A stretch of DNA of 42,047 nucleotides from Thiospirillum jenense (GCF_014145225.1 NZ_JABVCQ010000030.1:1-42047); one strand, 5' to 3'; positions 17,176 through 26,425 are shown, counted from the stretch's first letter. Made by a program: numbers and translations. The notes: generated by a model not told the origin, from the letters alone.

Positions 17176-18559
17176 ACTGTTCCCGGTATTTGCGCACAAT
17201 GTGCAAAGCAATGACATTAAGCATTAAAGTCACGACAAATAATGTGAGTCCTAACGCGAATGCGGCTAATGTTTTTGCGCTGTCGAATTCTTGATCGCCA
17301 GTTAATAAAGTGACAATTTGTACAGTCACTGTCGTGACACTTGCTAATGGATTAGCAGTTAAATTGGCGGCTAACCCGGCGGCCATGACGACAATCATGG
17401 TTTCACCAATAGCGCGTGAAATAGCTAATAACACGCCACCGACGATGCCTGGTAATGCGGCTGGAAAGATGACGCGCCTTACTGTTTCCGACTGTGTCGC
17501 ACCCAGTGCGTATGAACCATCGCGCATTGATTGTGGCACAGCATTGATGACATCGTCTGATAATGAGGAAACAAATGGAATAATCATAACACCCATGACT
17601 AATCCAGCAGCCAATGCACTCTCTGAAGCAACGGTTAATCCAATTGCTTCACCCCAGTCGCGTATGAGTGGTGCGACAGTTAAAGCTGCAAAAAAACCAT
17701 AAACAACGGTGGGAATACCAGCAAGTATTTCCAGTATTGGTTTGGCGATAGAGCGTACCCGTGTTGAGGCGTATTCAGATAAATAAATTGCTGATAACAA
17801 TCCAATAGGCACGGCGACAAGCATCGCTATTCCGGAGATTAATAACGTGCCAGTAAATAATGGAATCGCTCCGAAACTACCCGATGCGCCAACTTGATCG
17901 GCGCGCAGCGCAATTTGCGGACTCCATTGAATGCCAAAAAAGAATTCAGTCCAAGAAATTTTTTGAAAAAATTGAATAGATTCGAATAAAACTGATAAAA
18001 CGATTCCTAGCGTGGTTAGAATTGCTAAGGATGAAAACAGAATCATAATCAGCAGAAGAATAGATTCAACCCGATTGCGCGCTCGAAATGCAGGTTGGGT
18101 ACGATGCCATGCAATGCTCATTCCTAACCCAGCAATAGAGAACACCAATGACCATAGACCAATACTGGCAAATGACTGTAACTGATGATAATGGTCAGCT
18201 GCGGCTTGAATTTCGGAAGTAATCTTCCCTGATGTAATATTACCAGTGGCAAGATTTTTAATATCATTGATGAGCAGACTTAAATGACCATCAGATAATG
18301 CAACAGTTAAACTGGGCGGTAATTGTTCAACGACCAATATCGTGATAACACGTTCTTGTAATCCAATCCACAATAAGACTAATAATAACGCAGGAATGCC
18401 AACCCACAGGGCTGCGTAATAGCCGTAATATGCTGGTAATGAATGTAGGTGACGGATATGACTGTGACCACCAACGACTCGGACTGCACGATTGCGTCCT
18501 ACCTGAAATGCTAATACCATCATGGCTAAAATAGCCAACAGCAGTAGCGATATATTCAT
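17168..18559 (-). CDS. pstC: Phosphate ABC transporter permease PstC, long form
   Basis: This is the second inner-membrane permease subunit. From the ATG at 18559 (AGGAT lies 8 bases upstream) it has 463 residues, against about 320 in E. coli. The extra part is N-terminal: a first membrane segment (ISLLLLAILAMMVLAF), a second near YYAALWVGIPALLLVLLWIG, a periplasmic stretch of about 70 residues, then another segment before the core. The core contains PLFTGTLLISGIAMLVAVPI, GIPTVVYGFFA and the EAA loop VPQSMRDGSYALGATQSE. An earlier in-frame start at 18610 would place the ribosome binding site inside the gene. It is paired with the equally enlarged PstA, which suggests that the two extra periplasmic regions interact. 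Confidence 0.92.
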   Translation of the reverse strand: MNISLLLLAILAMMVLAFQVGRNRAVRVVGGHSHIRHLHSLPAYYGYYAALWVGIPALLLVLLWIGLQERVITILVVEQLPPSLTVALSDGHLSLLINDIKNLATGNITSGKITSEIQAAADHYHQLQSFASIGLWSLVFSIAGLGMSIAWHRTQPAFRARNRVESILLLIMILFSSLAILTTLGIVLSVLFESIQFFQKISWTEFFFGIQWSPQIALRADQVGASGSFGAIPLFTGTLLISGIAMLVAVPIGLLSAIYLSEYASTRVRSIAKPILEILAGIPTVVYGFFAALTVAPLIRDWGEAIGLTVASESALAAGLVMGVMIIPFVSSLSDDVINAVPQSMRDGSYALGATQSETVRRVIFPAALPGIVGGVLLAISRAIGETMIVVMAAGLAANLTANPLASVTTVTVQIVTLLTGDQEFDSAKTLAAFALGLTLFVVTLMLNVIALHIVRKYREQYE

Positions 18560-18662
18560 CGCTTTATCCTGTAAATAAAACTGGTTGCAAATACACAACC
18601 CATAGGCCAAGACAACAACTTTATTTGAACACTTGTCATCTTGGCCAGTTAATTTTTAATCG

Positions 18663-19706
18663 TTATTTAGGGCTGGACATGGGTTCAAGTGCTTGGGCGC
18701 TTTTTGCGACTTGAGACCGCAAGTTATCAGGTAATGAAATCAGCCCTTTATCAGCTAAATAACCATCTGCCCCCCAGGCCTTTTCACTAGTGAATTCTTT
18801 AACGTATTCTTCAATGCCGGGAATAGTGCCAACATGTGCTTTTTTGACGTAGAAATATAGTGAACGCGATACCGGATATTCACCACTAGAAATGCTGTCG
18901 AAGGTTGGAGACACGCCCTCTATTTTTGAACCTTGCACTTTATCACTATTCTGATCGAGGAAGCTAAAACCAAAAATGCCTAATGCATCGTGGTTTGCAT
19001 TTAATTTTTGTACAATTAAATTATCATTTTCTCCAGCCTCGACATAAGCGCCATCTTCACGAACTGCTTGGCAAATTGCTTGAAATTTCTTCTCATCTTT
19101 TTTCTTAATGGCGGCAATCCAATCAAAGGTTTTACAACCGCCTTCCATTGCCAATTCAGCAAAGGCATCACGCGTTCCAGAAGTCGGGGGCGGCCCCAGC
19201 ACTTCAATTGGTGCATTTGGCAAATCTGGATTGACATCTTTCCAAGTTTTATACGGATTAGCGATAAGTTTTGTCTCACCACTGGGGTCTGGCACATCTT
19301 TAGCGAGTGCTAAAAAGACGTCGCGTAATGTTAAATCTAATGCTGGGCCTTCTTTAGAGTTAGCAATTGCAATACCATCGTAACCAATAGTCACTTCGAC
19401 AATTTCTTTAACACCCGCTGCCTGACATTTTTCAAATTCTGATTCCTTCATGCGCCGTGATGAATTAGTCACATCGGGATGTTCTACACCAACGCCACTG
19501 CAAAATAATTTCATACCACCACCAGAACCAGTTGATTCAATTTTAGGCGTCTTAAAACTTGATGAGCGCCCAAAGTTTTCAGCAACGGCGGTTGCAAAAG
19601 GAAAAACAGTGGATGAGCCGACAATATAAATCGAATCGCGGGCGCTTGCATACGTTGACATGGATAACGCGGCGATGACAGTCGTAGCAATGAGGGTTTT
19701 TTTCAT
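18663..19706 (-). CDS. pstS: Phosphate ABC transporter substrate-binding protein PstS
   Basis: This periplasmic protein captures phosphate and delivers it to PstCAB. A Sec signal peptide (MKKTLIATTVIAALSMSTYASA, with cleavage expected after ASA) precedes IYIVGSSTVFPF and ESTGSGGGMKLFC. The first Ser/Thr cluster and the TGSGGG loop bind phosphate. Further binding elements are VTNSSRRM and PPTSGTRDAF. GGAG is 7 bases upstream of the ATG. It is the first gene of the operon and the only one with a Pho box upstream. The gap to pstC is 103 bases; part of the transcripts may end or be processed there, as is usual when the binding protein is needed in excess. Confidence 0.96.
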   Translation of the reverse strand: MKKTLIATTVIAALSMSTYASARDSIYIVGSSTVFPFATAVAENFGRSSSFKTPKIESTGSGGGMKLFCSGVGVEHPDVTNSSRRMKESEFEKCQAAGVKEIVEVTIGYDGIAIANSKEGPALDLTLRDVFLALAKDVPDPSGETKLIANPYKTWKDVNPDLPNAPIEVLGPPPTSGTRDAFAELAMEGGCKTFDWIAAIKKKDEKKFQAICQAVREDGAYVEAGENDNLIVQKLNANHDALGIFGFSFLDQNSDKVQGSKIEGVSPTFDSISSGEYPVSRSLYFYVKKAHVGTIPGIEEYVKEFTSEKAWGADGYLADKGLISLPDNLRSQVAKSAQALEPMSSPK

Positions 19707-19768
19707 TTATTGCTCCAATATGGTACAGTTTGAGTTAGGATTTACCCTCCCAAGTTTGCAACTAGAAT

Positions 19769-19797
19769 ATGTAACTAAAATGACAATTAGATGACGG
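19769..19797 (-). promoter_or_regulatory. Pho box (PhoB operator) upstream of pstS, three 7-mers
   Basis: On the minus strand CCGTCAT (19797-19791), TTGTCAT (19786-19780) and GTTACAT (19775-19769) follow each other at exact 11-base intervals with AT-rich 4-base spacers. The PhoB consensus is CTGTCAT-N4-CTGTCAT. The last repeat overlaps a possible -10 (TATTCT, 19769-19764), and the array takes the place of a -35 box, as in PhoB-activated promoters. It lies about 65 bases upstream of the pstS start. Confidence 0.85.
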
Positions 19798-19934
19798 TTT
19801 AGTTGCAATATGATCTTTTGGAAAATAACAATTTGACTATTTTGCCTCTGTCGAAAAAATATGCAAGTATCCAGCAACGTGCGGAATGATTTGCTAGACT
19901 ATGCCAACTCAAAACAATATGGTTGAATTAACCC

Positions 19935-21101
19935 ATGAATGTTTTAATGATTTCTGATGTGTATTTTCCCCGGGTTAATGGCGTTTCCACTTCAATTCAA
20001 ACATTTGCGCGTGAATTCATTACCAGAGGACATGATGTTACTTTAATTGCACCTGATTATGGTCGTGAAACTATTGACCCATTTACCGTTATTCGTATGG
20101 CATCGCGCTATCTTCCATTAGATCCTGAAGATCGAATGTTGCGTTGGCGACAATTACGTCAGTACGATAAGCAATTAACTTCTAGCCAATTTGACCTTGT
20201 GCATATTCATACTCCATTTATTGCGCATTATTTGGGTATCGCTTTAGCACGGCGCTTTAATTTGCCAGTTGTGGAGAGTTATCATACTTTTTTTGAACAG
20301 TATTTGAATCATTATGTGCCGTTAATTCCCGCTGCCTGGTTGCGTTGGATAGCACGACGATTTTCTCGTACGCAATGCAACACAGTGAATGGCTTAATTG
20401 TCCCATCACAAGCAATGCTCGATGTACTGCGTGATTATCGAATTGAAACACATGCGGCGGTCATTCCAACTGGTATTGAATTAAACCAATTTGGTCACGG
20501 CAATGGTATTGCCTTTCGCCAGCGCTATGCTATTGATTTAGATCGCCCACTGTTAGTTCATGTAGGACGATTAGCATTTGAAAAAAACATTGATTTTTTG
20601 TTAAAAATGCTGTGCATGGTTAAAAAAGAAATTCCCAATGTATTATTAGCGATCGCTGGAGAAGGACCCGCATTATCTTCATTAAAAGACTTAGCGCACC
20701 GATTGGGGTTAAGCGAAAATACCTGCTTTGTTGGCTACTTATCGCGTGATGGTGCTTTAGAAGATTGCTATTGTGCAGGTGATGCATTTGTATTTGCATC
20801 GCGCACTGAAACGCAAGGACTTGTTTTATTAGAAGCAATGGCACTTGGCACACCGGTTATTTCAACAGCTGTCATGGGTACCCGCGAAATATTACACATT
20901 GGTCACGGGTGTCTAATTGCCGAAGAGCATGAAGCAGATTTCGCGGCGCAAACGGTAAAGTTATTAAAAGATTCAGCCCTGCGTACGGAACTCAGTCAAC
21001 AAGCGCGACAATATGCGCAGCTTTGGTCGGCGCCAGTATTGGCACAGCGATTATTGACGTTTTACGATCAAGTCATTACAGCGTACCGAACATCTAATTG
21101 A
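19935..21101 (+). CDS. Glycosyltransferase family 4, possible glycolipid or mannosyl transferase
   Basis: The 388-residue protein has the GT-B fold of the GT4 family. The N-terminal part starts with MNVLMISDVYFPRVNGVSTS and has HIHTPFIAHYLG and ESYHTFFEQYLNHY, a pattern shared with diacylglycerol glucosyltransferases, SqdX and PimB-like enzymes. The C-terminal nucleotide-sugar half has LVHVGRLAFEKNIDFL, IAGEGPALSSL and the retaining-enzyme E-x7-E motif in RTETQGLVLLEAMALGTPVIS. It starts 228 bases from pstS in the opposite direction and is followed after 10 bases by a GT2 gene. The context near a Pho box makes a role in phosphate-free membrane lipids an attractive inference, but the sequence alone does not separate lipid from polysaccharide acceptors. 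No clear Shine-Dalgarno sequence is visible. Confidence 0.82.
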   Translation: MNVLMISDVYFPRVNGVSTSIQTFAREFITRGHDVTLIAPDYGRETIDPFTVIRMASRYLPLDPEDRMLRWRQLRQYDKQLTSSQFDLVHIHTPFIAHYLGIALARRFNLPVVESYHTFFEQYLNHYVPLIPAAWLRWIARRFSRTQCNTVNGLIVPSQAMLDVLRDYRIETHAAVIPTGIELNQFGHGNGIAFRQRYAIDLDRPLLVHVGRLAFEKNIDFLLKMLCMVKKEIPNVLLAIAGEGPALSSLKDLAHRLGLSENTCFVGYLSRDGALEDCYCAGDAFVFASRTETQGLVLLEAMALGTPVISTAVMGTREILHIGHGCLIAEEHEADFAAQTVKLLKDSALRTELSQQARQYAQLWSAPVLAQRLLTFYDQVITAYRTSN

Positions 21102-21111
21102 GTTATTTAAC

Positions 21112-22266
21112 ATGTTACCAATTGCAGAGTTACTCTGGTTATTAATTCCTTGGAGCGCTGCTTTTATTTTTATTGGACGGTTACATACCTGTCCGCCATT
21201 GATTAAGGCGTCAATGATACTTGATAGTACAATTCAGCGAACGATTAAAAAAGTGTCGGTCATCATTCCGGCGCGGAATGAACAACAACGCCTGCCGCCG
21301 TTACTAGCTTCACTACAAATACAGGATTATAAATCTTATGAGGTGATTGTCGTAGACGATCATTCAACGGATGCAACGGCTGAATTAGCCCGCGCCGCTG
21401 GTGCAGTGACCGTGATGATTGAGGAATTACCGAATGATTGGCTTGGCAAACCCTATGCGTGTTGGCAAGGCGCACAGTACGCGACGGGTGATCTATTGAT
21501 TTTTCTCGACGCGGATACTGCATTAGTGCCGAATGGACTGCGGCGTTTAGTGACGACTTATCAGCAATACGGTGGTTTAGTTTCTGTACAGCCCTATCAC
21601 CAAATGGTCAATTTATATGAACGACTATCGTCGTTCTTTTTTATTATTATGATGGCGAGTGTACGTTCATTTACTCTGTTGGGTGAACGAATAAAACCCA
21701 ATGGCAGTTTCGGCCCCTGTATTATTTGTGACCGTGAATTATATCTGCGCGTTGGTGGACATCAATTGGTGCGGCAGGAGATTGTGGATGACATCGCATT
21801 AGCGCGGCAGTTTAATCAACATGGCATTGCAACTCATAATTTCATTGGCGATGGCGTCATTGCATTTCGCATGTATCCGCATGGAATCAGTGATTTAGCA
21901 AATGGTTGGACAAAAAATTTAGCGCAAGGCGTATTGACGACAGATTTGATCATGTTTTTATTAACCACAGCATGGATTTCTGGCAGCATCACTACATTAG
22001 ATGCAATACGCGGCTGGATGATAACGGGATGGTCACAGTGGGTGATTGCCGGGTTAATTGCGTACATCGCCTACGTTGGGCAATTATGGTGGTTATTACG
22101 GCGCTTGGGCAATTACGGCGTGACAACTGCGTTATTTTACCCCGCTTCGTTGGTATTTTTTATTAGCATTTTTATTCGATCATTATATCGCACATTTGTA
22201 CGCCGACAAGTCTCTTGGAAGGGTCGCAATATTTCAATACCGCGCTCGTCAGCGAAACATTTTTAA
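21112..22266 (+). CDS. Membrane-anchored glycosyltransferase family 2
   Basis: One N-terminal membrane segment (LLWLLIPWSAAFIFIG) is followed by a GT2 domain: VSVIIPARNEQQRLPPLLASL, VIVVDDHSTDAT, LGKPYACWQGAQYA and the metal-binding DxD in LIFLDADTAL. IVDDIALARQFNQHG holds the likely catalytic acidic residues. Two or three membrane segments close the protein (GWSQWVIAGLIAYIAYVG and ALFYPASLVFFISIFI). The layout resembles CrtQ-like and polyprenol- or lipid-linked GT2 enzymes. It is translated right after the GT4 gene (10-base gap), so the two probably act on the same lipid-linked product. The stop codon overlaps the left arm of a nested hairpin that extends to 22329. Confidence 0.82.
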   Translation: MLPIAELLWLLIPWSAAFIFIGRLHTCPPLIKASMILDSTIQRTIKKVSVIIPARNEQQRLPPLLASLQIQDYKSYEVIVVDDHSTDATAELARAAGAVTVMIEELPNDWLGKPYACWQGAQYATGDLLIFLDADTALVPNGLRRLVTTYQQYGGLVSVQPYHQMVNLYERLSSFFFIIMMASVRSFTLLGERIKPNGSFGPCIICDRELYLRVGGHQLVRQEIVDDIALARQFNQHGIATHNFIGDGVIAFRMYPHGISDLANGWTKNLAQGVLTTDLIMFLLTTAWISGSITTLDAIRGWMITGWSQWVIAGLIAYIAYVGQLWWLLRRLGNYGVTTALFYPASLVFFISIFIRSLYRTFVRRQVSWKGRNISIPRSSAKHF

Positions 22267-22329
22267 TCAAAATCCGCGCACTCGCCATATCCAATCGTGC
22301 GGAATGATAGCGTTTTGCGGGATTAAAAA
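22260..22329. repeat. Nested hairpin at the junction of convergent GT2 and sufT genes
   Basis: TTTTTAATC (22260-22268) pairs with GATTAAAAA (22321-22329). Within it CGCAC (22277-22281) pairs with GTGCG (22297-22301). It begins in the last codons of the GT2 gene and ends about 20 bases beyond the sufT stop. There is no T run after either end, so it may end or stabilise transcripts from both sides rather than act as a classic terminator. Confidence 0.5.
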
Positions 22330-22351
22330 TGAATTAAAATTGCCCGTCATA

Positions 22352-22747
22352 CTACAACAAGCCCAATTGCAATTGCGCCTCATCTGACATATTAGCTTGA
22401 CTCCAAGGCGGATCCCAAACCAATTCAACCGCGACTTCTCCAACCCCCGCGACCTGTTGTACCGCATTCTTCACCATAACTGGCATCATACCTGCCACTG
22501 GACAGCCTGGTGCTGTTAAAGTCATTTCAATTGCAACATCACCGTTTTTAGCAATCAGGATTGAATAAATCAAACCCAGATCGTAGATATTGACTGGAAT
22601 TTCTGGATCATACACCGAGCGCAGTGAAGTAATAATTAATTCACGCGTGGGTTTTGGTGCAACCTGTTCAATATCAACAGTTGCTTGCAATGTCTCTTCT
22701 GTGCTGTTTTCGGCACCATAATTTGTAAAGCGTGCAAGCCTGTTCAT
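22352..22747 (-). CDS. sufT: SUF system protein SufT (MIP18/DUF59 family)
   Basis: The 131-residue protein belongs to the family of SufT, PaaD and eukaryotic MIP18/CIA2, which help in iron-sulfur cluster maturation. SLRSVYDPEIPVNIYDLGLIY and the conserved Cys in TLTAPGCPVAGMMP are typical, as is the end ELVWDPPWSQANMSDEA. The first 30 residues are variable, as in other SufT proteins. GGAG 9 bases before the ATG supports the start. It follows sufD by about 70 bases on the same strand and is the last gene of the suf cluster. SufS and SufE/SufU, usually between sufD and sufT, are not present. Confidence 0.92.
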   Translation of the reverse strand: MNRLARFTNYGAENSTEETLQATVDIEQVAPKPTRELIITSLRSVYDPEIPVNIYDLGLIYSILIAKNGDVAIEMTLTAPGCPVAGMMPVMVKNAVQQVAGVGEVAVELVWDPPWSQANMSDEAQLQLGLL

Positions 22748-22818
22748 CCGTCAATTCTCCGCAAAATTGTATAATCGCTTAGTCAAATATCTACCAAACT
22801 GATAGCGAATTCAACTAT

Positions 22819-24189
22819 TCAAAAAGTAGCAGTTTCTAACCGCCGTTCTATTTGATTGATAACCTGTTCATGCAATTGTTCTGGCGCCAATGTCGTCAGC
22901 ACATCGGCAGCAAAACCAAGACTGAGCATTTGGCGCGCTTGCGACCTTGTCAATCCGCGTGATTGCAAATAAAACAGCATGTCCGGGTCTAATTGCCCAA
23001 CGGTCGTACCATGACTGCATTTCACATCATCCGCATAAATTTCTAATTGCGGTTTGGTATCTATTTCGGCATTGCGTGATAATAATAAATTATTATTGGT
23101 CATATTAGCGTCAGTCTGTTGCGCATTCGCAGCAACTAAAATTCGCCCATCAAATACCGCTTTGCCTTGACCATACAGAATGCCTTTGAATTGCTCCTGA
23201 CTCGAACAATTCGGCACTTGATGCGCAATATCTAAATGATAATCCATGATTTGTTGATCGCCAACAAGATACAACCCGCGTTGTTCACAATGCGCCTGTT
23301 CACCAATAAAACGGGTGATTAAATCAGTGCGTGACCAGGCGCCACCAATACCAATGTTAATTCCGCTGTAATCGCTGCCTATCGCCTGTTGTAAATGCAA
23401 TCCAGTGATGTGGAAAGCATTTAAACTTTCTAATTGTAACCGTGCATGACGCAATACTGCACGCGGTGATAATGCAATTTCTAATACCGCGTTGGTGCAA
23501 TAAACCCCCGCATTTTCAATACTGACAAACCGCTCAATTAACTGCGCTTGCGCACCTGTACCGAGCTGGATGCAATGATGCGGGTGCATCATTGGCGGGG
23601 TCACTGATTGATTTAAAGAACCAGTGGACACATGCAATAACTCAATTGGACGTTCCAGCGTCACTCCATCATCAATCAATATCACCAGTCCATCATCACA
23701 GCTGGCAATATTTAATGCAGTAAAGGGGTAATGCGCCGTATCAGCAATTTGCGTGAATACAGCAGCGAGCCGCGCCGGCGACTGGTTTAATACAGCATTT
23801 AATGAATCAATCTGCACACCACTTGGGAGATTTTCTAAATAGGACCATTGCGGTGCGTAACGTCCATTAATTAAAACAACTCGATAAGTCTCTAACGCAG
23901 GTTGTAGTGCTGTTTCAATTGCCGTGTGCGCTTCTTCATTAACAGTTAGCACATCATCACTGGGCGTACAAATAAAGTTTTGCGCTAGTAATGAACGCAG
24001 GCTCGTATAGCGCCACCCCTCGTTTTTTACAGTTGGCAAGCCGCGTTCTAATACCTGTTTCAAGGCCACAGAACGCGCTTGTTTTATATCAGTCATATGA
24101 TTGCCGGCAAGCTGATTTGGCGCTGCTGATAGCCAAGTATTGGGCATAGCATGAATTGACGCATTGCTATTTGAAACGGACGTCATCAT
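22819..24189 (-). CDS. sufD: Fe-S cluster assembly protein SufD
   Basis: It is a partner of SufB and SufC in the SufBC2D scaffold, on which Fe-S clusters are built in the cytoplasm. The 456-residue protein has the SufD N-terminal region (RGLPTVKNEGWRYTSLR, the KxExWRYT element) and the beta-helix core. GILYGQGKAVFDGRILV, QTDANMTNNNLLLSRNAEIDT and VKCSHGTTVGQLDPDMLFYLQSRGL are the usual C-terminal SufD signatures, including the conserved His in CSHG. The start ATG overlaps the sufC stop (ATGATGA), so translation is coupled. The first 30 residues are poorly conserved, and the next ATG (24186) is equally possible. Confidence 0.94.
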   Translation of the reverse strand: MMTSVSNSNASIHAMPNTWLSAAPNQLAGNHMTDIKQARSVALKQVLERGLPTVKNEGWRYTSLRSLLAQNFICTPSDDVLTVNEEAHTAIETALQPALETYRVVLINGRYAPQWSYLENLPSGVQIDSLNAVLNQSPARLAAVFTQIADTAHYPFTALNIASCDDGLVILIDDGVTLERPIELLHVSTGSLNQSVTPPMMHPHHCIQLGTGAQAQLIERFVSIENAGVYCTNAVLEIALSPRAVLRHARLQLESLNAFHITGLHLQQAIGSDYSGINIGIGGAWSRTDLITRFIGEQAHCEQRGLYLVGDQQIMDYHLDIAHQVPNCSSQEQFKGILYGQGKAVFDGRILVAANAQQTDANMTNNNLLLSRNAEIDTKPQLEIYADDVKCSHGTTVGQLDPDMLFYLQSRGLTRSQARQMLSLGFAADVLTTLAPEQLHEQVINQIERRLETATF

Positions 24190-24944
24190 GCCGCCACCTC
24201 GGTCACTTGTTCAATCCACCCATAACCGCGTTCTTCTAATTCTAATGCGAGTTCTTTTCCGCCGGAACGAATAATCTGCCCGTGCGCTAAGACATGGACA
24301 TAATCGGGTTGAATGTAATCTAATAGGCGTTGATAATGAGTGACGACCATCATTGACCGCTCGGGACTGCGACAGGCATTGACACCATCAGCAACAATAC
24401 GCAATGCGTCAATATCTAATCCCGAATCAGTTTCATCGAGAATAGCAAGTTTTGGTTCTAATAACGCCATTTGAAAAATTTCGTTGCGTTTCTTTTCGCC
24501 GCCTGAAAAGCCAAAATTGACCGGCCGTTTTAATAAACTCTCGTCAAGATGCAATACGCGCAGCTTTTCTTTCATTAAGCGCATAAATGCGACTGCATCA
24601 TATTCAGACTCACCTCGCGCCCGCCGAATGGCATTTAATGCCGCTTTCAAAAAATAGGTATTATTGACGCCAGGTAATTCAACGGGATATTGAAACGCGA
24701 GGAATAAACCGAGGTGGGCGCGCTGTTCGGGTTCGAGGGCTAATAAATTGACGCCATTTAATTCGGCACTGCCGGCCGTGACGGTGTAGCCATCGCGTCC
24801 TGATAAAACGTGGGCAAGGGTGCTTTTACCCGAACCATTTGGGCCCATAATGGCGTGAATTTCACCCGCACCAATCTCTAAATCAAGCCCGTGCAGGATT
24901 TCTTTATCGCCGACATTAGCGCGCAAACCTTTAATAGACAACAT
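24186..24944 (-). CDS. sufC: Fe-S cluster assembly ATPase SufC
   Basis: This soluble ABC-type ATPase drives conformational change in the SufB-SufD scaffold. It has Walker A GPNGSGKST, the Q-loop in LFLAFQYPVELPGV, signature NFGFSGGEKKRNEI, Walker B LAILDETDSGLDIDAL and switch VVTHYQRLLDYI. The ATG at 24944 gives MLSIKGLRANVGDKEIL, matching the usual SufC start; AGGAG lies 11 bases upstream. A GTG at 24965 is less likely. It is preceded by sufB (35-base gap) and overlaps sufD. Confidence 0.96.
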   Translation of the reverse strand: MLSIKGLRANVGDKEILHGLDLEIGAGEIHAIMGPNGSGKSTLAHVLSGRDGYTVTAGSAELNGVNLLALEPEQRAHLGLFLAFQYPVELPGVNNTYFLKAALNAIRRARGESEYDAVAFMRLMKEKLRVLHLDESLLKRPVNFGFSGGEKKRNEIFQMALLEPKLAILDETDSGLDIDALRIVADGVNACRSPERSMMVVTHYQRLLDYIQPDYVHVLAHGQIIRSGGKELALELEERGYGWIEQVTEVAA

Positions 24945-24979
24945 CTTTTCATTCACTCCTGACACAAAATAATTCCGCG

Positions 24980-26425
24980 TTAACCAACCGCCCCTTCCAG
25001 ACTAATACTCAATAATTTTTGCGCTTCAACGGCAAATTCCATTGGCAGTTCATTAAAGACCTGTTTGCAAAAACCATTGACAATCATTGACACGGCATCT
25101 TCTTCTGATAGCCCGCGTGATTGACAATAAAACAATTGATCGGCACTAATTTTTGATGTAGTCGCTTCGTGTTCCATTCGAGCGGTGGGATTTTTCACTT
25201 CGATATAGGGAAAGGTGTGCGCGGCGCAGCGGTCGCCAATCAATAATGAATCACATTGGGTATGATTGCGCGCTTGTTCGGCTTTGGCGGCAATGCGCAC
25301 TAATCCCCGATAGGATTGTTGACCGCGTTGGGCGGAGATTCCTTTTGACACAATTGTCGAGCGCGTATTCCGCCCCAAATGAATCATTTTTGTTCCCGTA
25401 TCGGCTTGTTGACAGCCGCGAGTGACCGCTACTGAATAAAACTCACCAATCGCATCATCACCACGCAGAATACAACTGGGATATTTCCAGGTAATTGCCG
25501 AGCCGGTTTCAACTTGCGTCCAAGAAATCTTTGATCGAGCGCCGCGACATTCACCGCGTTTAGTGACGAAATTATAAATCCCGCCGCGGCCGTTTTCATC
25601 ACCCGGATACCAATTCTGCACGGTGGAGTATTTAATGGTGGCATCATCCATTGCAATTAACTCAACCACTGCGGCATGGAGTTGATTTTCATCACGTTGC
25701 GGCGCGGTGCAACCTTCCAAATAAGACACATAGCTGCCTTCATCGGCAATAATTAAGGTGCGTTCAAATTGCCCAGTTTTGGCCGCGTTAATCCGAAAAT
25801 AGGTGCTTAATTCCATTGGGCAACGGGTGTGTTTTGGAATATAAACGAAGGTGCCGTCTGTGAATACGGCGGCATTGAGTGCGGCATAAAAGTTATCACT
25901 TGGTGGAACAATGGTCCCCAAATAACGCATGACTAATTCGGTATGATCGCGGATGGCTTCGGAAATAGAACAGAAGATAACGCCGACTTCGGCCAATTTA
26001 CTGCGAAAGGTGGTGGCAACGGATACGCTGTCAAATACGGCGTCCACCGCGACATTCGCTAATACTTTTTGTTCTTCCAGTGGAATACCGAGTTTATTAT
26101 AGGTGTCTAATAACCGCGGATCCACTTCGTCTAAACTATTTAATTTGGGCGTTTGTTTCGGCGCGGAGAAATAAGAAATCGCTTGAAAATCAATTGGCGG
26201 GTGTTGAATGGCCGCCCAATTAGGCGCGGGCATCTCGCACCAATGCCGATAGGCCGCTAATCGCCACTCGGTCATTAACGCCGGTTCTTGTTTGCGGGTG
26301 GAAATGGTGCGAATGACTTGTTCATTCAACCCAGGCGGCAGCGTGTCGGATTCAATCTCGGTGACAAAGCCGTGTTCGTATTCGGCATTAACCAAATGTT
26401 CATAATTATCGGTGGTGGCGCTCAT
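24980..26425 (-). CDS. sufB: Fe-S cluster assembly protein SufB
   Basis: It is the core scaffold subunit that receives sulfur and iron in the SUF pathway. The 481-residue product from the ATG at 26425 has all the family blocks: [22 protein letters not shown]-like [100 protein letters not shown] and the end [10 protein letters not shown] start at 26470 would add residues not seen in homologues. It is the first suf gene; in many bacteria a regulator (IscR or SufR) precedes it, but here the upstream neighbour is a DinG-type helicase on the same strand, 247 bases away. Confidence 0.96.
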   Translation of the reverse strand: MSATTDNYEHLVNAEYEHGFVTEIESDTLPPGLNEQVIRTISTRKQEPALMTEWRLAAYRHWCEMPAPNWAAIQHPPIDFQAISYFSAPKQTPKLNSLDEVDPRLLDTYNKLGIPLEEQKVLANVAVDAVFDSVSVATTFRSKLAEVGVIFCSISEAIRDHTELVMRYLGTIVPPSDNFYAALNAAVFTDGTFVYIPKHTRCPMELSTYFRINAAKTGQFERTLIIADEGSYVSYLEGCTAPQRDENQLHAAVVELIAMDDATIKYSTVQNWYPGDENGRGGIYNFVTKRGECRGARSKISWTQVETGSAITWKYPSCILRGDDAIGEFYSVAVTRGCQQADTGTKMIHLGRNTRSTIVSKGISAQRGQQSYRGLVRIAAKAEQARNHTQCDSLLIGDRCAAHTFPYIEVKNPTARMEHEATTSKISADQLFYCQSRGLSEEDAVSMIVNGFCKQVFNELPMEFAVEAQKLLSISLEGAVG

